A stretch of 44,076 bases of DNA from Hyphomicrobiales bacterium (GCA_026708545.1 JAPOUT010000061.1:1-44076), one strand, 5' to 3'; shown: positions 27,565 to 36,386, counted from the stretch's first letter. Notes: generated from the letters alone by a model not told the origin. Program-made: numbers and translations.

Positions 27565-28176
27565 TTAGTGGGAGAAAATATTTTGCTCCGGCCATCCGGC
27601 GAGGTCAAGCTCGACTTGTGTAGGGAGGAATTCGAAGCATTTCCGCGCAAGGGCGTCACGACCTTCGCGTTCGAGTATATCCTGGAGTTTATCGTGCAGG
27701 GCGTGAAGGTGTTCGACGTCCGTTGCGGCGTATTCGAGTTGCTGTTTGCTGAGTTTGGCCGCGCCCCAATCGGAACTTTGCTGTTGTTTGGAGATGTCAA
27801 TGTTGAGGAGTTCGCGCAGGAGATCTTTGAGTCCGTGCCTGTCGGTGTAGGTGCGTGCAAGTTTTGAGGCTATTTTCGTGCAATAAACCGGAGCGACGGC
27901 AATACCAAGATGATGCCGCAGCATCCCTAAATCGAAGCGTGCGTAATGAAAGATTTTCACGATATCTGGATTGGTGAGCAGTGCTTTGAGGTTCGGTGCA
28001 TTGTAGTTGCTGCGTTCGAGCCGCACGAGATGCGCGGGACCGGTTTCCGTTCGCAACTGCACGAGACACAGTGGGTCGCGTTTGGGGTTAAGTCCGAGCG
28101 CTTCGGTATCAACTGCAACAGAGTTTGCCGCCTCAAAGTCATCGGGAATGTCATTGTGATGTAGAATGTATTTCAT
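27565..28176 (-). CDS. Single-domain RNase D-like 3'-5' exonuclease
   Basis: The 203-residue protein is a DEDDy exonuclease domain: AVDTEALGL (D, E), HYARFDLGML (D) and YAATDVEHLHAL (Y, D). It lacks the HRDC domains of full-length RNase D, as is usual for the short version I recall beside lptC in alphaproteobacteria. It probably trims structured RNA 3' ends. ATG 28176 is chosen from the family N-terminus (KYILHHNDIP); the upstream extension has no matching content. Confidence 0.9.
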   Translation of the reverse strand: MKYILHHNDIPDDFEAANSVAVDTEALGLNPKRDPLCLVQLRTETGPAHLVRLERSNYNAPNLKALLTNPDIVKIFHYARFDLGMLRHHLGIAVAPVYCTKIASKLARTYTDRHGLKDLLRELLNIDISKQQQSSDWGAAKLSKQQLEYAATDVEHLHALHDKLQDILEREGRDALARKCFEFLPTQVELDLAGWPEQNIFSH

Positions 28177-28256
28177 AATTTGTGTCTCGTTTCGGTGCAT
28201 AGAAAAAGGGGTCGCCCCCGACTGGTATCCGCCAACCTCGAAAGCCACGATACTTC

Positions 28257-28412
28257 CTAAAATGCGCAATTGATTCCGAAGTTTGCGGCGTAGCCCTTGA
28301 TTTCGGAACCTTGTTGCGTGGAGACGCCGGCGGAAAAGGCAAAGTCGTCACTCCAAGAATACGTCCCCCCGAACCCGACATCAAGGACGGGATTCTTTTG
28401 CTCCGATGCCAT
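28257..28412 (-). pseudogene. C-terminal remnant of an outer-membrane beta-barrel protein
   Basis: A 51-codon frame ends NPVLDVGFGGTYSWSDDF to YAANFGINCAF, the pattern of the last strands of an autotransporter or adhesin barrel, including alternating aromatic/hydrophobic residues and a terminal Phe. An in-frame stop lies 18 nt before its ATG and no upstream barrel is found, so this looks like a decayed 3' end. It sits between the RNase D-like gene and the TRAP cassette. Confidence 0.5.
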
Positions 28413-28643
28413 CTTCACGCAAAATACCACCTATCGGTGCGATTGCCAAGACTTTCCGCAAATTTCCGTCCATCATGGATGATTAAAAGGGGATCTTTCC
28501 GTGCGATGCCCCGGATGCCGCCGCCAAAAATCTCGGCTGGATTTGCGTTTTCACGTCTTGACATTGATGCTACCGGCTAATAGATTGTAAATGTTTGGTG
28601 ACTGGCAATAAAGCCGTCCCGCGAAACGTAGCAGGAGACACAG
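28413..28643. other. Spacer left of the TRAP cassette
   Basis: Apart from the barrel remnant to its left and the dctP promoter, I see no reliable gene. A 49-codon minus-strand frame (28415-28564) is open but has no ribosome-binding site or recognisable family. Confidence 0.4.
28558..28586 (+). promoter_or_regulatory. Predicted TRAP operon promoter
   Basis: A perfect TTGACA (28558-28563), 17-nt spacer and TAGATT (28581-28586) precede dctP. The expected leader is about 50 nt and carries AGGAG at 28633-28637, 6 nt before the ATG. No operator palindrome was found. Confidence 0.5.
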
Positions 28644-29645
28644 ATGAAAAAATGGATGATTAGCACCGTAGCGGTCTTGCTGACCGGCAGTTTCGTTGCA
28701 CCTGCCTTGGCCGAGTCTTGGGATGTCTCGCTTTGGGGCAAGCGGCGGGCTTTCACCGAGCATGTCGAAAGACTGGCGGAACTGGTTTCGGAGAAAACCA
28801 ATGGCGAGTTTACGCTCAATCTGTCTTATGGCGGACTATCGAAGAACAAGGAAAATCTGGATGGCATTGAGGCGGGCGCATTTGAAATGGCGCAATTCTG
28901 CGCCGGCTATCACCGTGACAAGAACCCGACCATCACCGTGATGGAACTGCCTTTCCTGGGAGTGGATAATCTTGAGGCCGAAATTGCCGCTTCGATGGCG
29001 GTATACAACCACCCGGCTGCAAAACAGGATCTCGGCCGCTGGAATGCAACGCTGCTGATGCCCTCGCCGTTGCCGCAATACAATATTGCAGGCAAAGGCA
29101 AGGCGCCGACAAGCCTGGCGGATTTGAAAGGCATCAATATCAGGGCCACCGGCGGGATTGGCAATGCCCTGGCGAAGGTCGGCATCAACCCGGTGTCGCT
29201 GGGCGCGGGAGAAGTTTATGGCGCGATGGAAAGCGGTGCTATTTCCGGCGCGGCTTTTGCTCCGCACGCGCACCTCTCCTACAAGGTTGTGGATGAGGCC
29301 GAATGGTGGACCAGCAATCTGAATCCCGGTTCGGTGAACTGTCCGGTTGTGGTCAATTCCGAAGCGCTGGCGGATTTGTCCGATGCGCATCGTGATGCCT
29401 TGCTTGGCTCTGTCGATGAATCGTTGGAGTGGTACCTGGATAAGTACCAGGTCTCGGTCGAAAAATTCAATGACAAGGTTGCCGAGAACAATGTCCGGGT
29501 TCTCACTTTTTCAGATGCCGACGTGGCCGCGCTCAAAGCCACTGCACAGCCGGTGCTGGATGAATGGATCGCCGACATGAACAGCCGCGGCTTGCCGGGC
29601 CAGGAGTTGTATGATTTGGTGCAGTCCACACTGGCGGCACAATAG
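28644..29645 (+). CDS. dctP: TRAP transporter substrate-binding protein (DctP family)
   Basis: The 333-residue periplasmic receptor starts with a clear signal peptide (MKKWMISTVAVLLTGSFVAPALA) and then SWDVSLWGKRRAFTEHVERL. Family features include GAFEMAQFCAGYH, LADLKGINIRATGGIGNALAK (with the substrate-carboxylate Arg) and GEVYGAMESGAISGAAF. The ligand is unknown, most likely an organic acid. It heads dctP-dctQ-dctM. The trio uses more CTG and fewer GCG/CGC-rich codons than the neighbouring housekeeping genes, a visual impression suggestive of transfer. Confidence 0.93.
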   Translation: MKKWMISTVAVLLTGSFVAPALAESWDVSLWGKRRAFTEHVERLAELVSEKTNGEFTLNLSYGGLSKNKENLDGIEAGAFEMAQFCAGYHRDKNPTITVMELPFLGVDNLEAEIAASMAVYNHPAAKQDLGRWNATLLMPSPLPQYNIAGKGKAPTSLADLKGINIRATGGIGNALAKVGINPVSLGAGEVYGAMESGAISGAAFAPHAHLSYKVVDEAEWWTSNLNPGSVNCPVVVNSEALADLSDAHRDALLGSVDESLEWYLDKYQVSVEKFNDKVAENNVRVLTFSDADVAALKATAQPVLDEWIADMNSRGLPGQELYDLVQSTLAAQ

Positions 29646-29731
29646 TCCCTTCTGCGGCAGGCTGTCGGCAGTTTCGGCAGTTGTCGTTCTCTGAATTCTG
29701 ATGCCTTTGTGTGCGGCCGGTAGGAGTCGGG

Positions 29732-30340
29732 ATGTCGTCGCCACGAGTTCTGGAAGACGATTCGGTTTTATCGCGCGTTGATCGTCGGCTCCATAGTTGG
29801 GAGCAGCGGCTTAATCTCTTGGCCGGTGTCGTGGTGCTGTTTATCGTGCTGTTTTCGGTCATCAACATCATCGGCCGCGGTGTTTTCAACAAGCCGTTCA
29901 ATGCCTATTTCGATTTGATGGGCCAGTCGGTTCCGCTAATCGCTTTTTTGGGCCTTTCCTACTGCCAGCGGATAGGCGGGCATATCCGGATGGATTTGCT
30001 AATCGTCCGGTTGAAGGGCCGCTGGCTCTGGGGATTTGAATTAATTACCAGCCTGCTGACCACTGCGGTAATTCTGCTGCTGGCTTGGGGCGCATATCTA
30101 CACGCGGCCCGGTCCTATAATCTGGGCGATTCCACCGAGGATATAGGTCTGACCATCTGGCCGTTCAAAACCTTGCTAGCGGTGATGTTTGTGATGTTGA
30201 TGGCGCGTCTCATCGTGCAATGCTGGGGTTATTTGCGGCTGATCATCAGCGGTGACAACCGGCCGATTGCGGTGCCGGTTCCGGAAGACGTCGCGATGCA
30301 AGCCCGGCGTGAGGTTGATGCCACAGGGGAACCCGGCTGA
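29732..30340 (+). CDS. dctQ: TRAP transporter small permease (DctQ family)
   Basis: The 202-residue protein has about four membrane helices, including LNLLAGVVVLFIVLFSVINI and a helix with GLSYCQRIGGHIRMDLL, a typical DctQ segment. It supports the large permease. ATG 29732 is chosen over GTG 29711 because TAGGAG lies 7 nt upstream. The stop overlaps the dctM ATG by one base (TGATG). Confidence 0.88.
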   Translation: MSSPRVLEDDSVLSRVDRRLHSWEQRLNLLAGVVVLFIVLFSVINIIGRGVFNKPFNAYFDLMGQSVPLIAFLGLSYCQRIGGHIRMDLLIVRLKGRWLWGFELITSLLTTAVILLLAWGAYLHAARSYNLGDSTEDIGLTIWPFKTLLAVMFVMLMARLIVQCWGYLRLIISGDNRPIAVPVPEDVAMQARREVDATGEPG

Positions 30341-31719
30341 TGGATGCAATCGATGTGGTTTTGATGATGATTGCTTCCCTGTTGGTGTTGGTGCTGGCAG
30401 GTTTTCGGGTAGCCTTTGCCGCCGCCTTTGTTGGCTTGCTCGGCCTCACCATCCACTTTGCCGTTTTCAAAGATAACGGATTGCTGGAAGGCTTCATTCG
30501 TGCCGTGAAAATTGCCGGTCTTACTCCGCATTCGAAATTGTCCAGCCAGGCATTGGGGTTGATTCCGACCTTCATCGTGATCGGCTTTCTGGCTTATTAC
30601 GCCGGTCTGACCAGGGCGTTATTTGAAGCGGCGAAACGCTGGCTGGGCTGGTTGCCGGGCGGGCTTGGCCTGTCAACGATTTTTGCTACTGCCGGCTTTG
30701 CCGCGGTCTCCGGGGCTTCGCTCGCAACTTCTGCCGTTTTTGCCCGCATCGCGATCCCGGAAATGCTTCAGTTGGGTTACGACAAGCGTTTTTCCGGCGG
30801 CGTGGTGGCCGCCGGCGGCACGCTGGCTTCGTTGATTCCGCCGTCGGCCTTGCTGGTGATCTATGCCATCATCACGGAAACCCCCGTTGGACTGCTGCTG
30901 TTGGCCGGTTTTTTACCCGGTTTGGTTTCCGCCTTGATTTACGGCGCGTTAATCGTTTTGATGGCCCGCTGGCGACCCACTTTGGGTCCGGTGGTCACCG
31001 GTTTTTCTTGGACGGAAAGATTGCAATCACTGCCGCCAACCCTGCCGATTTTCTTTGTTGTGGCCGTAATCATCGGATCGATTTCCACCGGCTGGGCCAC
31101 GCCGACCGAAGCCGGTGCGCTGGGCGCTTTTGTGATTTTGGGAGTGGCCTGGCTGCAAGGCATGAGGACGGGTGATTTGAAAAAAGCGTTAGCGGAAACC
31201 GCAAAGCTCTCGGCGATGATTTTCGCCATGATTTGGGGTGTGCTGATTTTCGTTCGTTATCTCGGTTTTGCCCGGGTGCCGATGTTTTTGGAAGATTGGA
31301 TTCTCGGCTTGGACCAGCCGGCGATGATGGTGTTGCTGGCCATCTTGTTGATCTATGTCGTGCTGGGCATGTTTATGGATGCAATCGGCATGATGATTCT
31401 GACACTGCCGATTACTTTTCCGGTGGTGATGGCGATCAACGGCGGCGAGGATGTCGGTGCCGCCGTCTCCGCTTTTGGCATGTCCGGCGAGCACACCGCA
31501 ATCTGGTTCGGGATTTTGGTGGTCAAGATGGCCGAGTTATGTTTGATCACTCCGCCCATTGGTTTGAATTGTTTTGTTGTTGCCGGCGTGCGCCCGGAAC
31601 TTAGCGTGCAGGATGTGTTTCGCGGCGCTTCGCCTTTTTTCATCGCCGATGTAATCACTATCGCGGTTCTAATCGCCTTTCCGCAGGTGATACTGTTTTT
31701 ACCAACACTGTTGGGATGA
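30340..31719 (+). CDS. dctM: TRAP transporter large permease (DctM family)
   Basis: The 459-residue protein has about 12 hydrophobic spans. It contains the DctM-type motifs FAAVSGASLATSAVFARIAI, GGTLASLIPPSALLVIYAI, TGWATPTEAGALGAF and LCLITPPIGLNCFVVAGV. With DctP and DctQ it forms an ion-gradient-driven importer, usually for carboxylates. Nothing that would specify the substrate is linked to it here. It ends 165 nt from the 3' end of tRNA-Leu. Confidence 0.95.
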   Translation: MDAIDVVLMMIASLLVLVLAGFRVAFAAAFVGLLGLTIHFAVFKDNGLLEGFIRAVKIAGLTPHSKLSSQALGLIPTFIVIGFLAYYAGLTRALFEAAKRWLGWLPGGLGLSTIFATAGFAAVSGASLATSAVFARIAIPEMLQLGYDKRFSGGVVAAGGTLASLIPPSALLVIYAIITETPVGLLLLAGFLPGLVSALIYGALIVLMARWRPTLGPVVTGFSWTERLQSLPPTLPIFFVVAVIIGSISTGWATPTEAGALGAFVILGVAWLQGMRTGDLKKALAETAKLSAMIFAMIWGVLIFVRYLGFARVPMFLEDWILGLDQPAMMVLLAILLIYVVLGMFMDAIGMMILTLPITFPVVMAINGGEDVGAAVSAFGMSGEHTAIWFGILVVKMAELCLITPPIGLNCFVVAGVRPELSVQDVFRGASPFFIADVITIAVLIAFPQVILFLPTLLG

Positions 31720-31884
31720 GGAGGCGGCAAATTTGGGTCCGCGTGAATATCACGTATCCGTCTTCGGTTACGGAAAGGAATTACGGCATCAACGACGCCG
31801 GTCCCGTTTGCCGCTTCTTTGCAGCAGCGCAGTCGAACGAAAATGGTCTCCATTACCCGAGAAGAGAGCGGCATGGTCGGGATA
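31720..31884. other. Spacer between the TRAP cassette and tRNA-Leu
   Basis: No gene is supported. A short hairpin (CCGT/ACGG around 31760-31775) is visible, but no intrinsic terminator. I looked for a duplicate of the tRNA-Leu 3' end that could mark an integration site and did not see one. Confidence 0.4.
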
Positions 31885-31972
31885 TGGTGCCCAGGAGAAG
31901 ACTCGAACTTCCACACCCGAAATGGGTACTAGCACCTGAAGCTAGCGCGTCTACCAATTCCGCCACCTGGGC
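31885..31972 (-). tRNA. tRNA-Leu (anticodon CAG)
   Basis: A class II tRNA of 88 nt including encoded CCA. The acceptor stem GCCCAGG/CCTGGGC is perfect, the anticodon stem CTAGC/GCTAG holds the loop TTCAGGT (anticodon CAG), and the variable arm is long (ACCC/GGGT-type), as required for leucine tRNAs. Its 3' end faces the TRAP cassette. Confidence 0.97.
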
Positions 31973-32049
31973 CAGTTTGCGTTAATGTTATGATAGGGGA
32001 GTTGCGCCGAACGAGCAAGAGGAGGCGCCGGACAAGTAAGGAGAAAGAG

Positions 32050-32613
32050 ATGACGGAGCGATTGGAAGAATTGCACAATGCAGAGGAAGTGATTGCGTTT
32101 TGGCTGTCGGCCGAACCAAAGAAGTGGTTTGTCAGGGATGATTCGTTTGACGAGGAAATCCGCCGGCGTGGAGGCGGATTGCATGCTCGCGCATGCGGCG
32201 GAGAGTTGTTTGATTGGGAGTCGAGCGCGACGGGATTGTTGGGATTGATATTGCTGCTGGATCAGTTTTCCCGCAATTTGTATCGCGATGACGCGCGCGC
32301 GTGGAAGCAGGATGCGCAAGCGTTGTCGTTTTCCCGGCGGATGATTGCGCGCGGCGAAGATATGGAAATGGATGTTGCGCGGCGCATATGGATTTACATG
32401 CCGTTCATGCACACGGAGGATGTAATGGCGCAGCGCGAGGGAATGGCGTATTTCAGCGAACGCATGGATAACGCCGACACGTTGAAGTATGCGCAGATAC
32501 ATCTGGATATCATCGAACGTTTCGGCAGGTTTCCGCATCGCAACGAGGTACTGGGGAGGGAGACGACACCCGCCGAACTCGCTTATTTAAACGAAGGGGG
32601 ATTTCGGGGTTAG
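32050..32613 (+). CDS. DUF924 family protein
   Basis: The 187-residue helical protein matches DUF924: EEVIAFWLSAEPKKWFVRDDSFDEEIRRR, LGLILLLDQFSRNLYRDDARAW, WIYMPFMHTEDVMAQ and the final GRFPHRNEVLGRETTPAELAYL. Function is unknown; the fold is thought to be TPR-like. ATG 32050 is chosen because AAGGAG lies about 8 nt upstream. Its stop interlocks with the holC stop. Confidence 0.92.
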   Translation: MTERLEELHNAEEVIAFWLSAEPKKWFVRDDSFDEEIRRRGGGLHARACGGELFDWESSATGLLGLILLLDQFSRNLYRDDARAWKQDAQALSFSRRMIARGEDMEMDVARRIWIYMPFMHTEDVMAQREGMAYFSERMDNADTLKYAQIHLDIIERFGRFPHRNEVLGRETTPAELAYLNEGGFRG

Positions 32614-33062
32614 TCTTTCTCCCAGCCCTTGTCCCCCTGGCGCCACCAGACGGCATCAACGCCTTCGGCGGCAAGGCTCTCGCGCCAGGTTTTTGCCTGT
32701 TCGATTTGTTCGTCGTCAAAGCCGTCGAGAAGAGTGATGCATCGTTGGTAGTTGTTCCAGTCGGATGCAGTGCCGCCCTCGGCGAGCACCAATACTTCCG
32801 CACCATTGGGATTGCCCGCGTCTTCGTCGGGTTCTTCGAGATAGACGGGTTGCTCGGCGGCGTCTCCGTCCTTGAAGCATCCGTGCGGAAGGAAACTGTC
32901 GTCCTTGTAAGTCCACAATTTTGCGTTCAGGTCAAGGACTCGCTCTTTTGATCCCGCCCTTACCAACACTCTCCATCCGCGCTGGAGGCTCTTCTCGAGC
33001 AGGTCGGCGAGAACCTTCTCCAACGCCCTGCCTCGAATCTCATAGAAGAGGCACTCGGTCAT
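32610..33062 (-). CDS. holC: DNA polymerase III subunit chi
   Basis: The 150-residue protein is a HolC homologue: FYEIRGRALEKVLADLLEKSLQRGWRVLV at the start, then LDLNAKLWTYKDDSFLPHG, a central EVLVLAEGG and a C-terminal ITLLDGFDDEQIEQAKTWR. Chi links the clamp loader to single-strand binding protein. Its ATG overlaps the pepA stop by one nucleotide (TAATG), the common pepA-holC pairing. Confidence 0.93.
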   Translation of the reverse strand: MTECLFYEIRGRALEKVLADLLEKSLQRGWRVLVRAGSKERVLDLNAKLWTYKDDSFLPHGCFKDGDAAEQPVYLEEPDEDAGNPNGAEVLVLAEGGTASDWNNYQRCITLLDGFDDEQIEQAKTWRESLAAEGVDAVWWRQGDKGWEKD

Positions 33063-34606
33063 TATTTTTCGAAGCGGTCGGCCAGGTATCTATTCAGGAG
33101 CCGCACGCCGAATCCGCTTGCCCAGGATGCGTTCGTCGCAGTGATGGGCGAGTCCATTGCGGTGCCTGCGATGTCGAGGTGCGCCCATGAAGTGTCGCCG
33201 ACGAAGCGTCCGAGGAACTGCGCGGCGGTAATGGAGCCGGCGTATCGTCCGCCGCCGATGTTTTTCACGTCCGCTACGGGCGAGTCCATCATTTTGTCGT
33301 AGCAGTCGCCCATCGGGAGTCTCCACAGGAGTTCGCCTTCGTTTTCGCCTGCCTGGTACAGGGCGCCGGCGAGGGAGTCGTCGTTGGAGAAGAGCCCGGC
33401 GCGGTCGCGGCCGAGGCAGATGAGTATGGCGCCGGTAAGCGTGGCGAGGTCAATAATGGTATCGGGCGTAAATCTCTCGCGCGCATAGTAGATGGCATCC
33501 GACAGCACCAGGCGCCCTTCGGCATCGGTGTTGAGGACCTCAATCGTTTGCCCGGACATGGACGTGACAATGTCTCCGGGGCGCTGGGCTTCCCCGCTGA
33601 CCATGTTTTCAACCAACCCGATGATTCCAACAACATTAACGGGAGCCTTTCGCGAGGCGAGGAGGCGCATGAGTCCGACGACGCAGGCGGCGCCCGCCAT
33701 ATCGGCTTTCATGTCTCCCATGTTCGGGGGAGGTTTGAGGCTGATGCCTCCGCTGTCGAAGCAAACGCCTTTGCCGACAATCGCAACGGGTTTTCGTTTT
33801 TTGTTTTTGGGCAGGCCGTTCCACTGCATGACGACGAGTTGTGATTCCTGGCTGCTGCCTCTGCCGACTTGCAGGAGAGCATTCATGCCGAGCGCCTGCA
33901 TCCGACTTTCACCGAGAATTTCGACTTTGACGCCCAACGGGGTTAACTCTTTGCGGGCTATTTGCGCAAATGCCTTGGGAAAGAGGATGTTCGCAGGTTC
34001 ATTGACGAGATCACGCACCATGTCGACGGACTCGCCGAGATGTTGCAGCGGCTGCCACGCACGTCGTGCGACCTTGGCTTTTTCTTCCGAACCGAGACAA
34101 AAAGTCAGCTGTGCAGGGGCTTTGGGCGGTTCGATGTCCCTGCCGTTTCTTTTTTTGCGATATTTTTTTCCTGCGGCGGTTTTGTATTTTCTGAAACGGT
34201 AGGCTCGCAGTTGCGCGCCGAGTGCGATCTGCGCGGCGGCTTCGCCGGCGCCTCCGGCAAAAGATTTCGCTTCATCCATCACCACACACAATTCCGCAAG
34301 GTTGTTTTTCTCCGCTCTTTCCATCAGTCTGCCGCCGATTCTCTCGAGACTTAAGGGGTCCAGTTTTTTGTTGTCGCCCAGTCCCGCCAAAAACACCAAT
34401 CCGTCGCGGAACCCCTTGCATCCGGGAACTTCCAGAATCGATGCTCCCGCACCGGTGAAGTTGGCGGATTTCATTGCCCGGCGCGTTGCGCCGTCGGCTT
34501 TTTTGTCGGCTTGCGTTGCAAGTTTGCCGAGTGTGCCGTCTCCGTTCACAAGCAGTGCAACTGCTCCGCTTTTGGGAAGGCTGTCTTTGGAGAAAGAGAT
34601 TTTCAT
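33062..34606 (-). CDS. pepA: Leucyl aminopeptidase
   Basis: The 514-residue M17 metallopeptidase removes N-terminal residues from peptides; in some bacteria PepA also binds DNA. The C-terminal catalytic domain shows GKGVCFDSGGISLKPPPNM, MKADMAGAACVVG, NTDAEGRLVLSDAIYYA and IDLATLTGA, covering the metal ligands and the catalytic Lys and Arg. The N-terminal domain is divergent, with an unusual basic run (KKYRKKRNGR). No Shine-Dalgarno sequence is seen before the ATG. Coupled to holC. Confidence 0.95.
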   Translation of the reverse strand: MKISFSKDSLPKSGAVALLVNGDGTLGKLATQADKKADGATRRAMKSANFTGAGASILEVPGCKGFRDGLVFLAGLGDNKKLDPLSLERIGGRLMERAEKNNLAELCVVMDEAKSFAGGAGEAAAQIALGAQLRAYRFRKYKTAAGKKYRKKRNGRDIEPPKAPAQLTFCLGSEEKAKVARRAWQPLQHLGESVDMVRDLVNEPANILFPKAFAQIARKELTPLGVKVEILGESRMQALGMNALLQVGRGSSQESQLVVMQWNGLPKNKKRKPVAIVGKGVCFDSGGISLKPPPNMGDMKADMAGAACVVGLMRLLASRKAPVNVVGIIGLVENMVSGEAQRPGDIVTSMSGQTIEVLNTDAEGRLVLSDAIYYARERFTPDTIIDLATLTGAILICLGRDRAGLFSNDDSLAGALYQAGENEGELLWRLPMGDCYDKMMDSPVADVKNIGGGRYAGSITAAQFLGRFVGDTSWAHLDIAGTAMDSPITATNASWASGFGVRLLNRYLADRFEK

Positions 34607-34666
34607 GTGTCGTGTCCGTGTGTTTGTTCAGTGTTGCAGTTCATACGGGTTATAGCACAGGATGCC

Positions 34667-34702
34667 TGCGGATTTCCAATTATGCGGATTTCCGATTATA
34701 CT
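34667..34702 (+). promoter_or_regulatory. 16-bp tandem repeat and -10-like box upstream of ridA
   Basis: TGCGGATTTCCAATTA (34667-34682) is repeated at 34683-34698 with one mismatch. The second copy runs into TATACT (34697-34702), a 5-of-6 -10 box, with only a poor -35. This lies in the 155-nt gap between divergent pepA and ridA and could be an operator for either. Confidence 0.35.
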
Positions 34703-34761
34703 GGCGAGCGTGTCCTGCGGGCATACCTTTAGAGCATCTTCCACACAGCCGAGGCAATCCC

Positions 34762-35229
34762 ATGAATGACCCGATCACCAGAAAACTCGAAGAACTGAAT
34801 ATAAAACTCCCCCCTGCCGCTCCGCCTGCCGCTTCCTACTTGCCGTGGCTTCAAAGCGGCAACCTTGTGTTCATTTCCGGGCAGCTTCCGATGGACGAGG
34901 GCAAGATAAAGTATGCAGGCAAGGTCGGCGTTGACGTTACTCCCGATGAGGGCATCGCAGCCGCGCGTTTGTGCGCGTTGAATGCATTTTCACAATTGCG
35001 CGAGGCAACCGGCGGCGACTTTTCCAAAGTTCGTCGTTGCGTTCGCCTGGGAGGCTTTGTGAACGCGCCGGCGGATTTTGACAAGCATCCCGCGATTGTG
35101 AACGGCGCGTCCGAGACGGTCTTGGAAATCATGGGAGAGCCGGGACGCCATGCCCGCGTTGCGGTCGGTGTTTCAAATCTTCCGTTCAATGCTGCGGTTG
35201 AGTTGGAGGCGCTTTTCGAGGTCTCGTGA
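34762..35229 (+). CDS. RidA/YjgF-family protein
   Basis: The 155-residue protein belongs to the longer YjgF-like subgroup: ELNIKLPPAAPPAASYLPWL, VFISGQLPM, VRRCVRLGGFVNAPADFDKHPAIVNGAS and ARVAVGVSNLPFNAAVELEALFEV. Canonical RidA hydrolyses reactive enamines and imines using an Arg near the C-terminus; here the region reads ARVAVGVSNLPFNAAVE, so the activity is uncertain. ATG 34762 has GAGG 8 nt upstream. It overlaps the next gene by 4 nt. Confidence 0.88.
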   Translation: MNDPITRKLEELNIKLPPAAPPAASYLPWLQSGNLVFISGQLPMDEGKIKYAGKVGVDVTPDEGIAAARLCALNAFSQLREATGGDFSKVRRCVRLGGFVNAPADFDKHPAIVNGASETVLEIMGEPGRHARVAVGVSNLPFNAAVELEALFEVS

Positions 35230-36386
35230 GCGTTGCGCCGCGCTTAGAACTTTGCGCCGACATCGCTAACATCGACGCGCGCCAATGGGATTCCTGCGCG
35301 CCTGTGCGCGATAACCCTTTTCTCTCGCACGCGTTTTTGCACGCTCTCGAAGCGAGCGGCTCCGTTGCGCCCTCGACCGGATGGCTTCCCCGTCATTTGA
35401 TCGCGGTTGACGGCGAGGATAATCTCCTCGGCTGCATGCCGCTTTACCTCAAGGCGCACAGCCAGGGCGAGTATGTCTTTGACCACGGGTGGGCGCACGC
35501 TTTCGAGCGTGCCGGCGGGCGTTATTACCCGAAATTGCAGGTTTGTGTTCCGTTTACGCCGGTAACGGGCCCGCGCATTCTCGCGCGCGACGACGGCATC
35601 GAAACGCTTCTATTGAAAGGCGCGACCGGAATGTGCGAACAGATGAAATGTTCGTCGCTGCATTTTTCTTTCCTCGAAGAGAAGCAATGGGACCGTCTTG
35701 GCACCCGAGACCTGCTCCTGCGCCGGGGACAACAGTTCCATTGGCACAATCGGGGATATAAAAGCTTCGATGACTTCCTCGAAAGTTTAAGTGCGCGCAA
35801 GCGCGGCAACATCCGGCGCGAGCGCGCCGGCGTAACGGATGCGGGCGTCGAGGTTGAATGGCTTCGCGGCGACGATATCACTCCGGCCGATTGGGACGAT
35901 TTCTACCGCTTTTATTTGGACACGGCCGACCGCAAATGGAATCATGCCTATCTCACGCGCGACTTTTTTGAGCGCATTGCCTCAATGGGACCAAGCGTGC
36001 TGTTGATAGCGGCGCGTCGCGGCGGACGCATGATTGCGGCGACTCTCAATTTTCTCGGCGCGGATACGTTTTTCGGCAGGTATTGGGGATGCAGCGAGCG
36101 GGTTTCGGGGCTGCATTTTGAACTTTGCTATTACCAGGCAATTTCATTTGCGATTCACCATTCGCTTGCGAATGTCGAGGCCGGTGCGCAGGGGATGCAC
36201 AAGCTTGCGCGGGGATATTTGCCGGTGCGGACATTTTCGGCGCATTATATCGTTGATGAGCGGCTACGCGCTGCGGTTCGCGACTATCTTGCTTTCGAGG
36301 GAGAAGTTATCGATGATGAGATTGCACTACTGGCATCACACAGCCCGTTTCGGAACACTGACACCAAGCAGGAGGAAGCTTCATGA
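35226..36386 (+). CDS. FemAB/GNAT-like acyltransferase family protein
   Basis: The 386-residue protein resembles the PF04339-type GNAT/FemAB-like family: WDSCAPVRDNPFLSHAFLHALE, LPRHLIAVD, YVFDHGWAHAFERAGGRYYPKLQ, PFTPVTGPR, SLSARKRGNIRRERAGV and FDHGW-type aromatic motifs, ending GAQGMHKLARGYLPVRTFSAHYI. Donor and acceptor are unknown. It starts with GTG overlapping the ridA stop (GTGA) and ends overlapping the HIT gene (ATGA), so it is coupled in a four-gene run. Confidence 0.85.
   Translation: MSVAPRLELCADIANIDARQWDSCAPVRDNPFLSHAFLHALEASGSVAPSTGWLPRHLIAVDGEDNLLGCMPLYLKAHSQGEYVFDHGWAHAFERAGGRYYPKLQVCVPFTPVTGPRILARDDGIETLLLKGATGMCEQMKCSSLHFSFLEEKQWDRLGTRDLLLRRGQQFHWHNRGYKSFDDFLESLSARKRGNIRRERAGVTDAGVEVEWLRGDDITPADWDDFYRFYLDTADRKWNHAYLTRDFFERIASMGPSVLLIAARRGGRMIAATLNFLGADTFFGRYWGCSERVSGLHFELCYYQAISFAIHHSLANVEAGAQGMHKLARGYLPVRTFSAHYIVDERLRAAVRDYLAFEGEVIDDEIALLASHSPFRNTDTKQEEAS

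Noticed and set aside
28415-28564. 49-codon minus-strand ORF beside the barrel remnant
   Set aside because: No ribosome-binding site, no recognised family, and it overlaps the predicted dctP promoter.
31720-31884. Integration-site direct repeat matching the tRNA-Leu 3' end
   Set aside because: I looked on both sides of the TRAP cassette and saw no duplicate of the tRNA end, so no attachment site is claimed.
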